In this document: piece by piece, positions 41,101 through 52,944 of the stretch | Layout: each line of letters begins with the position of its first letter | Numbering within the stretch: the stretch's first letter is position 1 | Assembly (NCBI RefSeq): GCF_905163445.1 | Contig: NC_053199.1 | Location: 16,943,501 to 17,007,500, forward strand | Reading direction: 5' to 3' | Source: Pararge aegeria | Lineage: Eukaryota; Arthropoda; Insecta; Lepidoptera; Nymphalidae | Length of the DNA stretch: 64,000 nt | Made by a program: the position numbers and the translations under genes | The notes under the pieces: model-generated | What the model was told of the DNA's origin: nothing | The model's input: only the letters and a program-made list of their open reading frames with translations | The model's database searches: none

Positions 41101-42169
41101 TATTAGTACAAAACTGTGTTTCTGCTATTAACTCCCACCATATTACTGTATTATAAAAAAAACATTTGTGTAAAAACATTAATTTTTTACCACATTATTT
41201 TCTTTTTTGTACTACTTGTGTAGTCTAGTATATGGTAAGCTTACTTGCTACGTAAGAAATGATAGCAGTAATTTAATGTACAAAAAACCCTTCTATGCTG
41301 CTTAGTGGCAGAAATAAATAGTGGTAATGCTTCTCCACACCAGCTCGGTATGGAGTATATTATGTTTATTTTTATTTATTTTATTTACCACTGCCATAGT
41401 TTATACTGTAAGAAATCAGATACAGCCCTATCATCACAGGCAAAAATTAAATCATGTGACTCCTGACACTTTATTATATAGACCGATACGTACTATGCAC
41501 GTGTCGGTCTTTTATCTTCAATAGGGTCGTCATAAGTAAACACTTGAAATGTTTTGAATTAGTTTGTATGAAAAAATTAATATGCTTCTTTTGATTTAAT
41601 ACTTTTACATATTGTGGGTGATTACTTATGAAATATACTGATGCATCCTACAATATTATATAGTTATTCTGTTACACGTTGTACAGTATACTCTGAGTGT
41701 AGAGGAATGAAAGTATTTTATTTCAAAACCTTATTAAAAATAATGTGATTAAATAGATACGCATAGACTGAGTCCCGCTGCACAGTGAACTAGATTGGAA
41801 TTAAAACACAACAAGCACTCGGGATAAACGCTTTATGTCGGACACAGCGCCCCGGGCGACTTGTCGTTATTTCACAATTCGCATTATAATTAACGAACAA
41901 CGTACACAAATGAAATACCTAACGTATAGAATGCATAATTATGCTAATATAAAACTTATCTCAATGATATTATGGATGAAAATCGTTTCCATTTAATTAC
42001 AAATAATATTATCTGGAAGGTTTTTAATAAAATAGTTTCTCATGAGTGTTTTAATAACTAGTTTTGTGCAGTTTTATACACTACTCTATTTCAGCTTACC
42101 CATAAAAGCTTTTCCTAACGTTGTAAAAACTTTGTTCTTGGTTTCCAGTACGAGTTCCAGTATGTCAAG
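41101..42169. other. No gene or repeat recognised
   Basis: A 67-codon frame at 41321-41524 contains a hydrophobic stretch (LFLFILFTTAIVY) that low-complexity AT-rich DNA can produce. No family recognised. Confidence 0.4.
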
Positions 42170-42334
42170 ATAGAAGCGAGCTGTTTCTCGTAATGGTGCA
42201 ATCTAAGATGATAACAGGCTATGGCAGTTGTATTAAACACCAGTAGTGGACCGCTCAAAGGCTTGGCGGCACGTCTTTTCCGGTAGGGTGGTAACTTGCC
42301 ACTGAAGCCGTGTAAGGAACATCAGACAAATATA
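42170..42334 (-). mobile_element. SINE-B copy, partial
   Basis: GGTGCAATCTAAGATGATAA, TATGGCAGTTGTATTAAACA, TTGGCGGCACGTCTTTTCCG, GTAGGGTGGTAACTTGCCAC on the reversed strand. The head is missing. Confidence 0.6.
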
Positions 42335-42335
42335 T

Positions 42336-42515
42336 CGTCATCATCATATCAATCCATTACCGGCCCACTATAGGGCACGGATCTCCTCCGACAGTGAGAA
42401 AGGGTTGAGCCCGTAGTCGATCACGCTGGGCCAGCGAGGATTGGTGATTTTTACACACCTTTAAGAACATTATGGAGACTCTAAGGTTTTCCTTTACCGT
42501 TGAAGCAAGTGTCAT
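42336..42515 (-). mobile_element. SINE-C copy, partial
   Basis: GTCATCATCATATCAATCCA, TTACCGGCCCACTATAGGGC, GTCGATCACGCTGGGCCAGC, CCTTTACCGTTGAAGCAAGT. It directly follows SINE-B at 42.33 kb; the head is missing. Confidence 0.65.
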
Positions 42516-43709
42516 TGAAGTTATACTTCTTTTGGCGTGTTTGGGAAAAATGATGAGAGTAAATTTTTACGATGCGCGCGCACACCAAAACAAATAACCG
42601 ACAACCGTTTGACAATGTACTCTTTCAATTGTCAAAGTTTGCGGGCTCATTCCGGTGATTTAATTGATTCAATTTAACTGTACAAAATCTTAAATTTTAA
42701 TGTTGAGTGAAGCTTGGTTGTCCGATAAAGAGTCTATTAGTATTCCAAACTAAATTATGTTTATTATGTCCATTTCTATAATTATGTGGAAATTTATTTT
42801 TTGTGATATTTAAATAAACTTTATTTAACTAGATAATGCGTTATAATAAAACACTTAATGTTTTAACCTTTTTTATCGCTATTATAAAACGTTTTTACTT
42901 AGAATGTTTAAAATATAATCAAAGAGTTAATGTTATAAATAATGCATAACACTTATAGAATGGGAATTATACTACAAATACAATTGGAATAAAAACCAAT
43001 GTCCTTTCAATTATTTCGAATTTCTACTTTGCCTCGAAACGAATCCTGAAAATTTACGTTGTATTTACGTTGTCCTTTATTGGGTCGCCTAACTTTAAAT
43101 TTAATATAAGTATCATTTTTCACGATGAGATACGCAACCCTAATAATAAATCTTTGAATCAAAAGAAAATCTAGAAAGTACTTCCTGAAATTATCGCTAA
43201 AGAAGAAGAGAAAATTCACAGTAAAGGTATTTTCGCTTTCAAAAATTTAATGCCGCGATGAAAAATTCGGTGTTACGCTACCTCCATTACTTAAATTACC
43301 CCGAAGTTCAGGCTCTATACCGTTTATGCAAATCCTGGGGAAGGAGCATCTGTTGCCAACTATCGCTGTGAATATTTTAAGGGAAAATCGCGCGGCGAGA
43401 ATTGGGTTTGCGAGATGGCAATACTGATAGAGTAATCTGAGTTAGAAATTACCGATAGAGGTTTATACTGATTACCACCAGCCTATTATCACTGCGATGT
43501 ACACATTTTTTATTTAACCTTAATACTGTAATCCTTTTTTTTGGACCATTAAACTGGGCACGATCAATGTTTTAATGAAAATAACAACGGTAAAAGAGAA
43601 AATTGAAACCATCTACAAATGACCACGGCATGTGTAGTATAATTATGTAAATTATAAATATGAAAGTGTATTTGTTTGTCCATCCTTCACACCCTAGCAA
43701 AGCAACCAA
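42516..43709. other. Unassigned; Helitron-like scrap at 43.64-43.70 kb
   Basis: ATTATAAATATGAAAGTGTA, TTTGTTTGTCCATCCTTCAC (43648-43689) is the typical start phrase of the Helitron-like repeat, cut by the LINE tail that follows. The rest is AT-rich and unassigned. Confidence 0.35.
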
Positions 43710-43850
43710 TAAATGAATGAATGAATACACTTTTATTGTACACCAAAGAAAAAAAAGTAGTTACAAAGATATAAATACATATCAAGAGAGTACAATTTGG
43801 TGGCCTTATCGCTACATAGCGATTTCTTCCAGGCAACCAATGGCGTAAAA
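43710..43850 (-). mobile_element. LINE 3' UTR, (GAAT)-tailed type
   Basis: AATGAATGAATGAATACACT, TTTATTGTACACC, GTGGCCTTATCGCTACATAG, CGATTTCTTCCAGGCAACC in reverse orientation; the hairpin is intact (ATCGCT / AGCGAT). Confidence 0.7.
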
Positions 43851-44312
43851 GGAAAAAACTTGATTTTTGGCATATAATTACTTGGAATTACGCATTTACC
43901 ACCGGATTTGTAAAAAAAAATCGTCTTTGTCATATTACAATTAAAAAGCAAATGACTTTGTTATTCAACTAAAAAGTAAGAGATAAATATTTTGTACAAC
44001 ATTTTTTAAGTTGGTGCCTAGTAAAATGTCAATAGTACACCTTGGTATAACCAAAACTTGGTAAAACGAAAATTTAATTGTTCTCTTCCGATTTGTTATA
44101 ATAATATGTATATCGACGTTGGTTGGCGAATATTCACTATTTTATCAGTTTTTAATCCAGATGCAAAAACGACAAGGTGTTATAAGTTGGACGTGTCTAG
44201 CGTGTGTGTGTGAGTGTTTGTGTGTGTGGCATCTTATTTTTGTTTTTTGTTTGAAAGGTGAATTAAGTATTCGGGAGTATTCTTAGCTATGATTGATGAA
44301 AATTGATCCAAG
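43851..44312. other. Unassigned with a GT-rich microsatellite
   Basis: A GTGTGTGTGTGAGTGTTTGT-type run lies at 44201-44229. Nothing else recognised. Confidence 0.45.
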
Positions 44313-44512
44313 ATAGCCGAGTCTTCGGCCGTGACTAGTTACCTCACTAGCGACAAAGATGTGCCGCTAAGCGATTGAGCACTCTAGTACCATGATACGT
44401 TGAAACCGATTTGCGGTATGGGCTTAATATAACTGCCATACATCTTAGACTGCATCGCTCACCACCAGATGACATTGCAGTCAGCTCACTTGTAATAGAA
44501 TAGAAAAACTAT
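44313..44512 (+). mobile_element. SINE-B copy, head missing
   Basis: TTCGGCCGTGACTAGTTACC, TGTGCCGCTAAGCGATTGAG, TGCGGTATGGGCTTAATATA, CATCTTAGACTGCATCGCTC, ACCAGATGACATTGCAGTCA, CTTGTAATAGAATAG. Confidence 0.7.
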
Positions 44513-45019
44513 GACATATTTTAAATCTAAGATGGCCGCCACCATAAAATGGTGAATACATTTTTTTACACAACTCCCTCAATATATGTATCAAATGCTT
44601 TACTAGTAGAACTATGTACACGTTTTTTATTATTTTTTATTTACATATTTTTTTGTTAACATATTGGTACAGTAATAAACGTGAACTCAAAGACAAATGT
44701 GTTATGGTATAACAGTAAACATTAATTATTCAGCCCGAACCGCCCACTTATTTACATCAACGCATAACAAATAGTGGAACAAGTCGGCGTAGGTATAATA
44801 AATAACGAGCTACTTATCCACTTACAACATCCCCCTGTCGTTTATACGGCGGAGGACTCGCTGGATGTAATCGTTCATAAAACTTCTTTAAGCAGAAGAG
44901 TGTCCTCGCTCGCAAATACCACTTATAGAGAATTTATTTTGTGTCACGAAAAGGGCTTGCGTAGACCACAGACTTTTAGTCGTCTCCCGGGCGCACCGCT
45001 CACGATGTGGTCTGATTGA
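44513..45019. other. No gene or repeat recognised
   Basis: An 81-codon frame at 44774-45019 has no recognisable domain. Confidence 0.4.
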
Positions 45020-45236
45020 TTCCCGTCTTTTAAAATTTTCTCTGGTCTGTCCTGGCTTTGGCCGCAGCTAGTTACCTGACAAAGACGTTGCCACCAAGCG
45101 GTTTAGCGTTCCAGTATGATCGCGTAGAAACCGATAAAGGCTATAGGTTAAATTTAACTGCTATAACACGTTACCATCTTAGACTGCATCATCACCTACC
45201 ACCAAGCACATGGCCGACCTGATATTGAATAGAAAA
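45020..45236 (+). mobile_element. SINE-B copy, head missing
   Basis: AATTTTCTCTGGTCTGTCCT, GGCCGCAGCTAGTTACCTGA, AGCGGTTTAGCGTTCCAGTA, GTTACCATCTTAGACTGCAT, CATCACCTACCACCAAG. Confidence 0.7.
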
Positions 45237-45239
45237 CAG

Positions 45240-45455
45240 TCGCCGGTACGTATAGCATAATTCCGCAAAGCATGCAAGGAATATGTCCTGCAACTAGCCG
45301 CTCTGTGTCCATCAACCTGGGATGTAGGTTTATGTGGCTGTAACTACCGACACCCTTCAAATTGGAACTCAACATTGTAACAACGCTACAAGCGGCAGAA
45401 ATAAGCCTGGACGTAGTCTGCCCCGGATGAGCTCTGTCACAAAAAGCTCTAGTAA
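45240..45455 (-). repeat. Repeat E copy
   Basis: CCGCAAAGCATGCAAGGAAT, ATGTCCTGCAACTAGCCGCT, CTGTGTCCATCAACCTGGG, GAACTCAACATTGTAACAAC, CAGAAATAAGCCTGGACGTA, GATGAGCTCTGTCACAAAAA, GCTCTAGTAATAC. It is among the most complete copies of repeat E and ends at the expected AGCTCTA edge. Confidence 0.65.
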
Positions 45456-46589
45456 TACTTTTTGCGATGAGTGTGGTAACTAGAAATCTTATGCCGAATA
45501 TGTAGATAACTGATTAATCCGAACAAAACAGTAAGTAGTGTGTATCACTTATTAAATACTAGAATAACCAGTGGGCTTATCTAGAGCTCCAAATTGAAAT
45601 GTAAATTGAATGTAAATCGAGAGACCCTTCAAACCTATTGGCCTTTTGACTTTCACTGACCTAAGTTTGGCTCCAGTACCCAACAAAGAATTGAGTTTGA
45701 ATTAATAAATCATAGCTCGTTACTTTTGGACACGTCCTTAGGTCTTCGTTTCTATTAAAATATGTAAATAAGTCAAGTTTTGTAGCTTTACTTTTCAATT
45801 TATTATTAGAATAGAATATAGAATTCATTTTATTGGCTTTTATTTTGGAAGGTATGCTAGTTAGTAAGTATTATATTTTTTATCAATGAACAGCGATCAA
45901 GCGAGCGTTTAGGTCATCAAATTTTATGTAATCACTGCCACCTATGAAAATCTACCGCAGCAAAGCAACTGCTTATAAGTTAGCTTATGAGCGATTGGCT
46001 TATCCCCATTTTGAAACTAATTTAGCTCTGATACTGGAACAATCACAAGATTATTACCTACTTTGAAATAATTGTGTGCTGTTAAGTCAACAGAACTGAC
46101 AGTATAGTAAACTCTTACCAACCAAATTAATTCGGACTATCAAGAGGCCGATCAAAAGTGTATAGTCTGCGAGAGCTCTTATGGTGGATTTATTTTGTGA
46201 GCCGCTCGTAAATAAAACTAGGGGAGGGTTGGAGGAAATTGTAAGTAACTGGTGAAAACGGCACGGGTCGCTCTACACCGTGCCCACTCTCGGAGTTTCC
46301 GAGTGCTGCTTGAAGGACAGACGGACGGGAACTAATGTGTATGTATAAATCTTGCCTGTCTCCCAATTCCGGATTGTACGTCTGATATTAGCGTAATGGC
46401 CCGTGAACTATTGAAATTAGGCTTAAGGATATTTCGTAAGTAGAACTCAATATATAGAACCTCATATATTTAGTTTATTTTTATTTTATAAGTTTTATAA
46501 AACTTCGTGTGAATTCAAGTACTGCTTAGGATGGTCAAACTCTATCTATCTTATCCCACAGGTAACCTAAATCATTTTAACTGGTATAG
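45456..46589. other. No gene or repeat recognised
   Basis: AT-rich with no coding evidence. Confidence 0.4.
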
Positions 46590-46865
46590 TAAGAGTTGCG
46601 TGCCGGGGATACAGTTCGATCATCGGCACGAACCTTTACTTTGCGGAGCTATGCGAGTTTTTAATTTAAGCAATAAAATATCACTTACTTTAATAGTCGC
46701 AGTGAGGAAACCTTTAACCTGAGAGTACTCCAAAATGTATTCAAGGGCGTGCGAAGTGTACCAATCTGCATTTGACCAGCTTGGTGGACTATAACGGCCT
46801 CTACCTCTTACTCTGAGAGAAGGCAGCTGCCCTGTAGTAACCCGATAAATTTGGTATGATGATGA
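46590..46865 (+). mobile_element. SINE-C copy, old
   Basis: TGCGTGCCGGGGATACAGTT (end of the head), AAATATCACTTACTTTAATA, GGAAACCTTTAACCTGAGAG, AAGTGTACCAATCTGCATTT, GACCAGCTTGGTGGACTATA, TACTCTGAGAGAAGGCAGC, tail ATGATGATG. Confidence 0.6.
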
Positions 46866-46899
46866 AAAAAATGTTTCTCGACTTTTACTAGGTAAAGGC

Positions 46900-47345
46900 A
46901 GCTGGAACTGTGCAGCGCGACACCTTGAAATAAATAAGCCGCATCTTAGAACTACCGTCCGATATACGTTTTGCGCTGAAGATACAAACAATAAAAAAGT
47001 TCAAAGTTTGTTTTAAGCGAAAGCTTATATAAAAGTCCTATTATAGTATAAAGGATTACGTAAACGATAAAAAAGCTTGGGTGTGCACAATTACTCGAAA
47101 CAGGTTGCTTCTTAAATATTTTCAAATGACAACGTGAGATGGTGATAACAAAAAGAACACCCGGCTAAGTTTGTTGTGGGTTTCTTCTTAGATCAGAGCA
47201 CGTTTGGAACCCTCGTTTTTATGTTTACCAATGTAGTTATCGCCATCACTCCGCACTGCTATATACTTATTTTGGTATGTAATAAAAGCATCAAAGTCTA
47301 TGTGCCTATTTGAATAAAGAAATATTTGACTTGACTTGACTTAAA
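46900..47345 (+). pseudogene. LINE family 2, 3' end with RT C-terminus
   Basis: The plus strand reads ELPSDIRFALKIQTIKKFK, VCFKRKLI, a stop, then KSYYSIKDYVNDKKAW; this is the end of a CR1/Jockey-group ORF2. The UTR has GTGAGATGGTGATAAC, TTGTGGGTTTCTTCTTAGAT and the end TTTGACTTGACTTGACTT. One internal stop and a diverged UTR make it non-functional. Confidence 0.7.
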
Positions 47346-48149
47346 TTCAATGGGAACTATATTAAAACGATATGTAGACCTCTCCGGCGCAGTGATTAGG
47401 CTCCGAATGACCAAGCGATGGAGCGTTTAGAAACGATGTTGCATAGACACCAATTAAGGAGGAGTTAACTAGGTGGAGGAATTCCGAAGCAAAGGCTAAG
47501 TTATTACACAGCACAAAAAACACGATGAATCTCAATTTTATTTACCAGTTCTTATAAACATCCTTCAACCGTTCGTTAGCACAATAAAAATAAAATAAAA
47601 TCCACTCTATTTTAATAGAGTTGCGCCGGTTAAAGTACTCAATATAAATTTTATTCAGTTTCGATTAACAAAAGTCGTTTCCGAAAATTAACCAACGAAA
47701 AGCAATTACATTCACCGTTTTAAAAATACCATTCGAGCAGCTCCGAATGGAATGAAACTTGGGTAAAATAACAGATTTTGGCGTCACCGTTTGATTAAAG
47801 TTTACTTACATTCCAAAAATATCTTCCACTGACTAAATTTATAGACGCCCGACTTAGATTTATAGTTCACCCATATTTTAGGCTTAGGATTGAAAACTAT
47901 TTGTCTTATTGTAAAACACAGTATTGTTTTGCATAAATATTTCTGTATAGATATTCCCCTTGTGTAGAGTACTCCTATTTTAATATTGTAATGCGGTATC
48001 TAATTTTATAAAAAGGTTTTGTAAGAATACGCCCTTTTCCTCCTAGAGCAGGAGGAAAACTTCGGCTAACGAAATTAATGGCAAATTAAGCGGAAATACT
48101 TATTCATCATTACCATTATTGCCATAATTGTCAACAAATTAGATCAAAT
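47346..48149. other. No gene or repeat recognised
   Basis: Nothing identifiable. A short SINE-B-like piece (CTCCGGCGCAGTGATTAGG) is seen at 47380. Confidence 0.35.
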
Positions 48150-48260
48150 CAGATTAGTAGACTTCCCACACTTTCGCAAAAGTTAAGGAAAACTCTCAGG
48201 CAGGTTTCCTCACTATGTTTTCCTTCATAGTTAAAGCAAGTGGTGTTCGATTTTTTAAAA
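48150..48260 (-). repeat. SINE-C fragment
   Basis: CTCTCAGGCAGGTTTCCTCA, CTATGTTTTCCTTCATAGTT, AAAGCAAGTGGTG, weakly preserved. Confidence 0.5.
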
Positions 48261-48444
48261 GAGCATAATTTGAAAAGCTACCGTCACAGATCTCGTCTGG
48301 AGAAATATTTACCGCCAAGCTTATTTGCCTGAGGCTAATGGACACAAAGCGGCACTTTCTTGGACGTATTCCTTGCATACTCTGTGTTGCTCTTAATCAG
48401 TTCCCCGGACACGGAATTTTCTCAGATTGTGTTTAGTAATAGAG

Positions 48445-48670
48445 TTTTTGAAGTAGTAGAGCTTTTTGGGAGAGAGCTCGTCCGGGGAAGTTCTATAGCC
48501 ATGCGGATTTCTGCGGTTAAGCAGCATTGTTGCAATGCTGTGTTACGGTCTGAGGGGCGTGGTTGCCGGTGTAGTTGCATACGCATCTTCTCCTTGCATG
48601 CTTGCAAGTTTTGCTCTGTTTATAGTCGATGGTTACGTTTCACCAATACACGAAAAGCTGACGAAAGATA
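48445..48670 (+). repeat. Repeat E copy
   Basis: AGTAGTAGAGCTTTTTGGGA, GAGAGCTCGTCCGGGGAAGT, CCATGCGGATTTCTGCGGTT, AAGCAGCATTGTTGCAATGC, TACGGTCTGAGGGGCGTGGT, TTGCATGC, then GATGGTTACGTTTCACCAAT. The middle ATGAGGCTTAACACC block is deleted. Confidence 0.6.
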
Positions 48671-49569
48671 AATAAAATAACACAGGCACATAGCACAATA
48701 AAATAAATAATTCTTACGTTAAGGTTACAATATACTTCAAGTGAAGTGGTAAACCAAAACATTCATGTTCGCCCAGGAACGACACTCCAATGTCATTTGG
48801 TGCCCTAAGTAAGCCGGCAATCTATAAGAAACATATATCCCATTACACTTAAGCCTTTCAGAGATATCTTCCATACAGCGAGATGGTATAAATTACCCTT
48901 GTCCGACATCCCTTATAAATATGTAATGGCGACATAAGTCCGGGCCTCTTTCAATTTTGATATAATGTTCGGACCTATATAAATTGGTTATTCCATTTTG
49001 GGCCTCATATTATTATATTTTCAAAATTGTAACTCTATCGGGTTATCTGGATCGTAAAATCTAATATGCGGTATTATATGGTGTAGTTCCGTCGAGGTCA
49101 GGTCACCTGACGGCCATTTGTTTGGTACCCGTGTTCAGCACAACATAGCACCGATCTTGAAGACATTTGCCCTGAGGTAGCTTACATCTTTGAAGGATAA
49201 TATTTTTTATCTCAAGAAAATAAACTGTTGTCGCGGGAGTTCAAAATACTGTGAAAACACGGATGAAGTGCCGTGCAACATGCTTTCTAAATTTCCGTGC
49301 TGATATTATAATTGCGGAAAGTATATGTTTGATTGTTAATAGTTAATTCAGTTTAAACGTTTAACCGATCTTGATAAAATTTGGAACTCATGTAGGTTGC
49401 ATTCTCGAGATGGGCTTAAAATTGTAGTATATATTTAATAAATAATAAAAGCTGTCTGTAAAACTTACTTTGCATTTGATACCCATGGCTTGACCACTTA
49501 ACTAATCTTGGTGGAATTTCACAAGAAACGAACAAATCAAATGTTTAAAACATAAGGCTTAACAAATTT
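48671..49569. other. Unassigned with Helitron-like remnants at 49.12-49.46 kb
   Basis: CATAGCACCGATCTTGAAGA, ATCTTTGAAGGATAAT, GTTGTCGCGGGAGTTC and later TAACCGATCTTGATAAAATT, TGGAACTCATGTAGG are phrases of decayed Helitron-like repeats. Two such units may lie side by side. Confidence 0.35.
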
Positions 49570-49680
49570 GAATTGGCCCTGGTAGTACAAGGGCAACCAC
49601 TATAACAATACTGCGCCGGAAATAAGCATGGCACTAATACTTCCCCGGATGAGCTCTGTTGCAAAAAGCTCTACCAGTAT
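49570..49680 (-). repeat. Repeat E fragment
   Basis: TATAACAATACTGCGCCGGA, AATAAGCATGGCACTAATAC, TTCCCCGGATGAGCTCTGTT, GCAAAAAGCTCTACCAGTAT are the left end of repeat E in reverse. Confidence 0.6.
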
Positions 49681-50439
49681 TTCCTTTCAAAAAATTGATA
49701 TTTCATAATATTCGAACAAACCTAAATAATTAAACTGCGCACATAATATCTTTGTTCGTTTGTGGATAAATAGAATTCTCACATTCTCACGGAAAAGGCT
49801 TAGGAATAGGACATTTATTTCCATCAACAAACAATTTCAGTTTGCATTACGTACGTCAGTAAATTGCTGCGGTCGCCGTAGATGCTACGTCAAGTTTGGT
49901 TAGCTCAGCTTTGCTTAGGCCTAGCCGCCTAGACTAACCTAAGATAGACTTAGGAAAACAGATTCGCCGGTCTATTATCTTGACACCCTCTACCGTATTA
50001 TTTTGAGCTCCGACTATCATCCCATAAATCGCTACACCTAGCTTCCATATAACTAATATATTAAATGTCTCGTTCGCTTCCCAAATAAAATCCTGCTAAT
50101 ATGTCCACATAATGTTTTGCGTGCTTAGGGAAGACGTTTTTGTCAGGAGACCTTTAAAAAAAGGGTATTTATCTTTTACAAGCAATTCGAGACTTTGATG
50201 ACCTCTTGAATTTGAGATATTGTAATTTGAGAATTGTAATTTGAGACTCATAAATAAATTTACTTAATTAATGGGTTACATTTCGACATCCAATTAAATA
50301 AATCAAGCTTGGTATTCCTAATCATCAAAACTTCGACAAGAGAACTGCTTTATACTGCTTTTATCCCAGCAATCCCGTCAGGCAATAGATTTAATTTGCT
50401 GACGATGTTTCGAGTAGTGTCATGAGGTTTTTTTTATCG
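49681..50439. other. No gene or repeat recognised
   Basis: Nothing identifiable. Confidence 0.4.
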
Positions 50440-50690
50440 ACATAATTGACGGATCAAGCAGATGCGATAACTATTGCCTATAAGCAGCGTAGCACTTCGC
50501 AGGGCATGCAAGGAACACGTCCTGCAAAGTCCATCAACCCGAGGCCTACAGGCTGTACAGGCCACCACGCCCTTCAGAACTGAACATAGCAATGCTGTTT
50601 GGTGGCACAACTCCTTGTTGCATGACGGCAGTACTTCCCCGGACGAGTTCTATCATACAAAGCTCCACTACAAAAACCTACCTACCTATT
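50440..50690 (-). repeat. Repeat E copy
   Basis: CGATAACTATTGCCTATAAG, CGCAGGGCATGCAAGGAACA, CGTCCTGCAAAGTCCATCAA, CCCTTCAGAACTGAACATAG, GACGGCAGTACTTCCCCGGA, CGAGTTCTATCATACAAAGC, TCCACTAC match repeat E in reverse order. The TTGCCTATA piece identifies the native context of the hAT target site at 24.84 kb. Confidence 0.65.
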
Positions 50691-51061
50691 TACAATTAAA
50701 ATCTTTGAATATAATGTGCGTAACCGGACCGGTATGAGCAAGCGTAATCACCCTTATTTTGAAGTCTTTTTTAGAATCGTTGTGATTTCAAACCGGATGC
50801 AATGTAAAAAACGACAGGTAAGGGACACAAATACAAAAATGTGTAGGATGAAGCCGGCGAAGAATGAGACAGAAATATACATACTATTTTATCTGTTTTT
50901 TTTTTCTTTTTAAGTTACCGAGGAAACTTATAATAATAGATAAAATAATAATAATAATAATTTTTAATAGTGTTTTTTAATTTATTCTTAAGCATTGTTA
51001 ATAATTTAAAAAAAAAAAAAAGAAAAATAATAAATGATAGAAAAAATAAATAAATATGTAG
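50691..51061. other. Unassigned, AT-rich
   Basis: Contains (TAA)n at 50941-50962 and TTTTTAATAGTGTTTTTTAA at 50961-50980, the latter also at 15.58 kb. No coding. Confidence 0.4.
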
Positions 51062-51317
51062 TATATTTATTTATTACAATACACACATCGCCATCTAGCC
51101 CCAAAGTAAGCGTAGCTTGTGTTATGGGTACTGAGATAGCTGATGAATATTTTTTTATGAATATAATACATATAAATACTTATAATATGCAGATAAACAC
51201 CCAGACACTGAAAAACATTCATGTTCATCACACAAACATTTTCCAGTTGTGGGAATCAAACCCACGACCTTGGACTCAGAAAGCAGGGTCGCTGCCCACT
51301 GCGCCACTCGGTCGTCA
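51062..51317 (-). mobile_element. SINE-A copy, full length
   Basis: Tail TATTTATTTATTACAATACA, ACATCGCCATCTAGCCCCAA, TGTTATGGGTACTGAGATAG, ATAAACACCCAGACACTGAA, TTCATCACACAAACATTTTC, GTGGGAATCAAACCCACGAC (B-box region), AAAGCAGGGTCGCTGCCCAC, TGCGCCACTCGGTCGTCAA. Well preserved. Confidence 0.85.
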
Positions 51318-51554
51318 AACTGAATAATATCTAGATAAAGAAACAAATACATAAATGTATTTGGGACAGGACAGAATGAGATAGAAAATATAATAATTTT
51401 TTTACCTATTCTAGTTACCATGGAAACAAAATAATAAACCTTACATTGATACTCTACATCCACCTAAATCTCTCGTAGGCTACTTTTCAGAAGTTACACT
51501 TCCACCGTGTGGGATTAAATTGCACAGGATTTTTTTTTCTTATCATTTACATCA
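51318..51554. other. No gene or repeat recognised
   Basis: Nothing identifiable. Confidence 0.4.
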
Positions 51555-51710
51555 ATAACCCACAGTCATTTGCTGGTGTCGAGTCTTTCCCATCGGCAGG
51601 GTTTGCCATCATCACGCTGGGTAGACGTGTTGGTAGCAGAAGACGTTAGTAGTAGCATAGATGACGCTGCTGCCCGTTCTCTGTTATATCCTTTAGTCGC
51701 CTTGTTCACT
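51555..51710. repeat. Repeat H copy
   Basis: CACAGTCATTTGCTGGTGTC, GAGTCTTTCCCATCGGCAGG, GTTTGCCATCATCACGCTGG, GTAGACGTGTTGGTAGCAGA, TAGATGACGCTGCTGCCCGT, TCTCTGTTATATCCTTTAGT. It matches the two pieces around 3.1-3.4 kb. The class is unknown. Confidence 0.5.
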
Positions 51711-52054
51711 CATTATTTATTCACTAAATCATAACATCCAACAGGTCTGCACAAACCGCTCATGGAATAATCGAATAAACAAAACAAATTATAAAAGGAG
51801 CAGTATTACGAAAGGCTTTCACGCGCTCGCTGAGGGCCCTGTGAGGCACGTGCGCTCTTTATTGCGTAACGCTAAAGGCTTTTAATGGCGACGGCCACTA
51901 CACGGTGCCTAATGACGTGTGAACTTGGGCGGAGAAAGACTCGCGTATATAACACTGTATTTCTATAGACGACCGAACCGTACACCTTGAAATCGTACGA
52001 TTATAGAAGTTAATATATTATTATCGAACCATATTCTGAATGTTAACTACAACA
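51711..52054. other. No gene or repeat recognised
   Basis: Includes a GC-richer part at 51820-51930. No family recognised. Confidence 0.35.
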
Positions 52055-52185
52055 GACATCATCATCATAATCACTTCCAACGGTTGATGTCCACTCCTGG
52101 ATTTAGGTCTATTGTAGGGAGTTCCAAAATCCACAGCCTTGGACCGCTTATTTCCAGCGGCTCCCAATACGTGTACGTGCGGGCA
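52055..52185 (-). repeat. RTE-clade LINE 3' end, short remnant
   Basis: ACATCATCATCATAATCACT, TCCAACGGTTGATGTCCACT, TGTAGGGAGTTCCAAAATCC, GGACCGCTTATTTCCAGCGG is the reversed end of the RTE including its ATG-repeat tail. Confidence 0.7.
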
Positions 52186-52269
52186 CTGGTAGATTGGGTA
52201 TTTAGAAAAAAATCAAAGATCTCATTTCTTTTCATCAGTAGCAAAAAATATTATAACTTTCCCTCGTGG

Positions 52270-52500
52270 GCGCTTAAATCTTTTTTAATTGCGGTTTGCA
52301 AAGATCTTCCGAGTCGACGTCCTACAGTAAATAATTTCGCAGCTGAAAGCTAATCCGGCCCTTCGCCTCGACCTTTCGTTTGTTTTGATCCTGGAGTCAG
52401 GTCGCACAAAAAACGGATCTTGCGGCGAACAATGATATTTGTGAGGATTCGGAGTCTTTGTATTGAACAAAACGAAGACAAGTATTAAATAACTTGTGCT
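52270..52500. repeat. Local direct duplication, copy 1
   Basis: Shares an ordered set of phrases with 53213-53440: AAATCTTTTTTAATTGCGGT, GTAAATAATTTCGCAGCTGA, AAGCTAATCC, TCGACCTTTCGTTTGTTT, AGGTCGCA and GTGAGGAT, AAGTATTAAAT. Several small indels separate the copies. Not recognised as a mobile family. Confidence 0.7.
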
Positions 52501-52944
52501 TTGTTGCTAATTGAAATGATGTAACCGAATTTATGGTTTCCTTAACAATAAGGGGTTTAATTTTCAAAGACAACATACAAGAGGCTAAGATAAAAGCACA
52601 TTTTTTAATTTAACCAACCCGCAAATAAATCACGGTTCTTCCACTATGACAGCATATCGCACCTTGTCACCAGAAAGGTTACTAACAACTTAGAAATTTA
52701 AGATTCAGTCAGTCATTCAGTATTGCGTCAACTGTTTTTTAAACACGTTGGCCGCAATCACACCTTGTACCTATGTAAAATAAACGTGATGCAGCCTCCA
52801 AAGAAGTGAGTGCGTTTGCCTGGAAGAACATTTTAGATATTAACTAGAATCAGTAGGTATATAATGCAAAGAACGGAGACGTATACTAACTCTGATAGCT
52901 CTTTGTAACGTTTAATTTAACATGGGATATAAAACATCGTGCCT

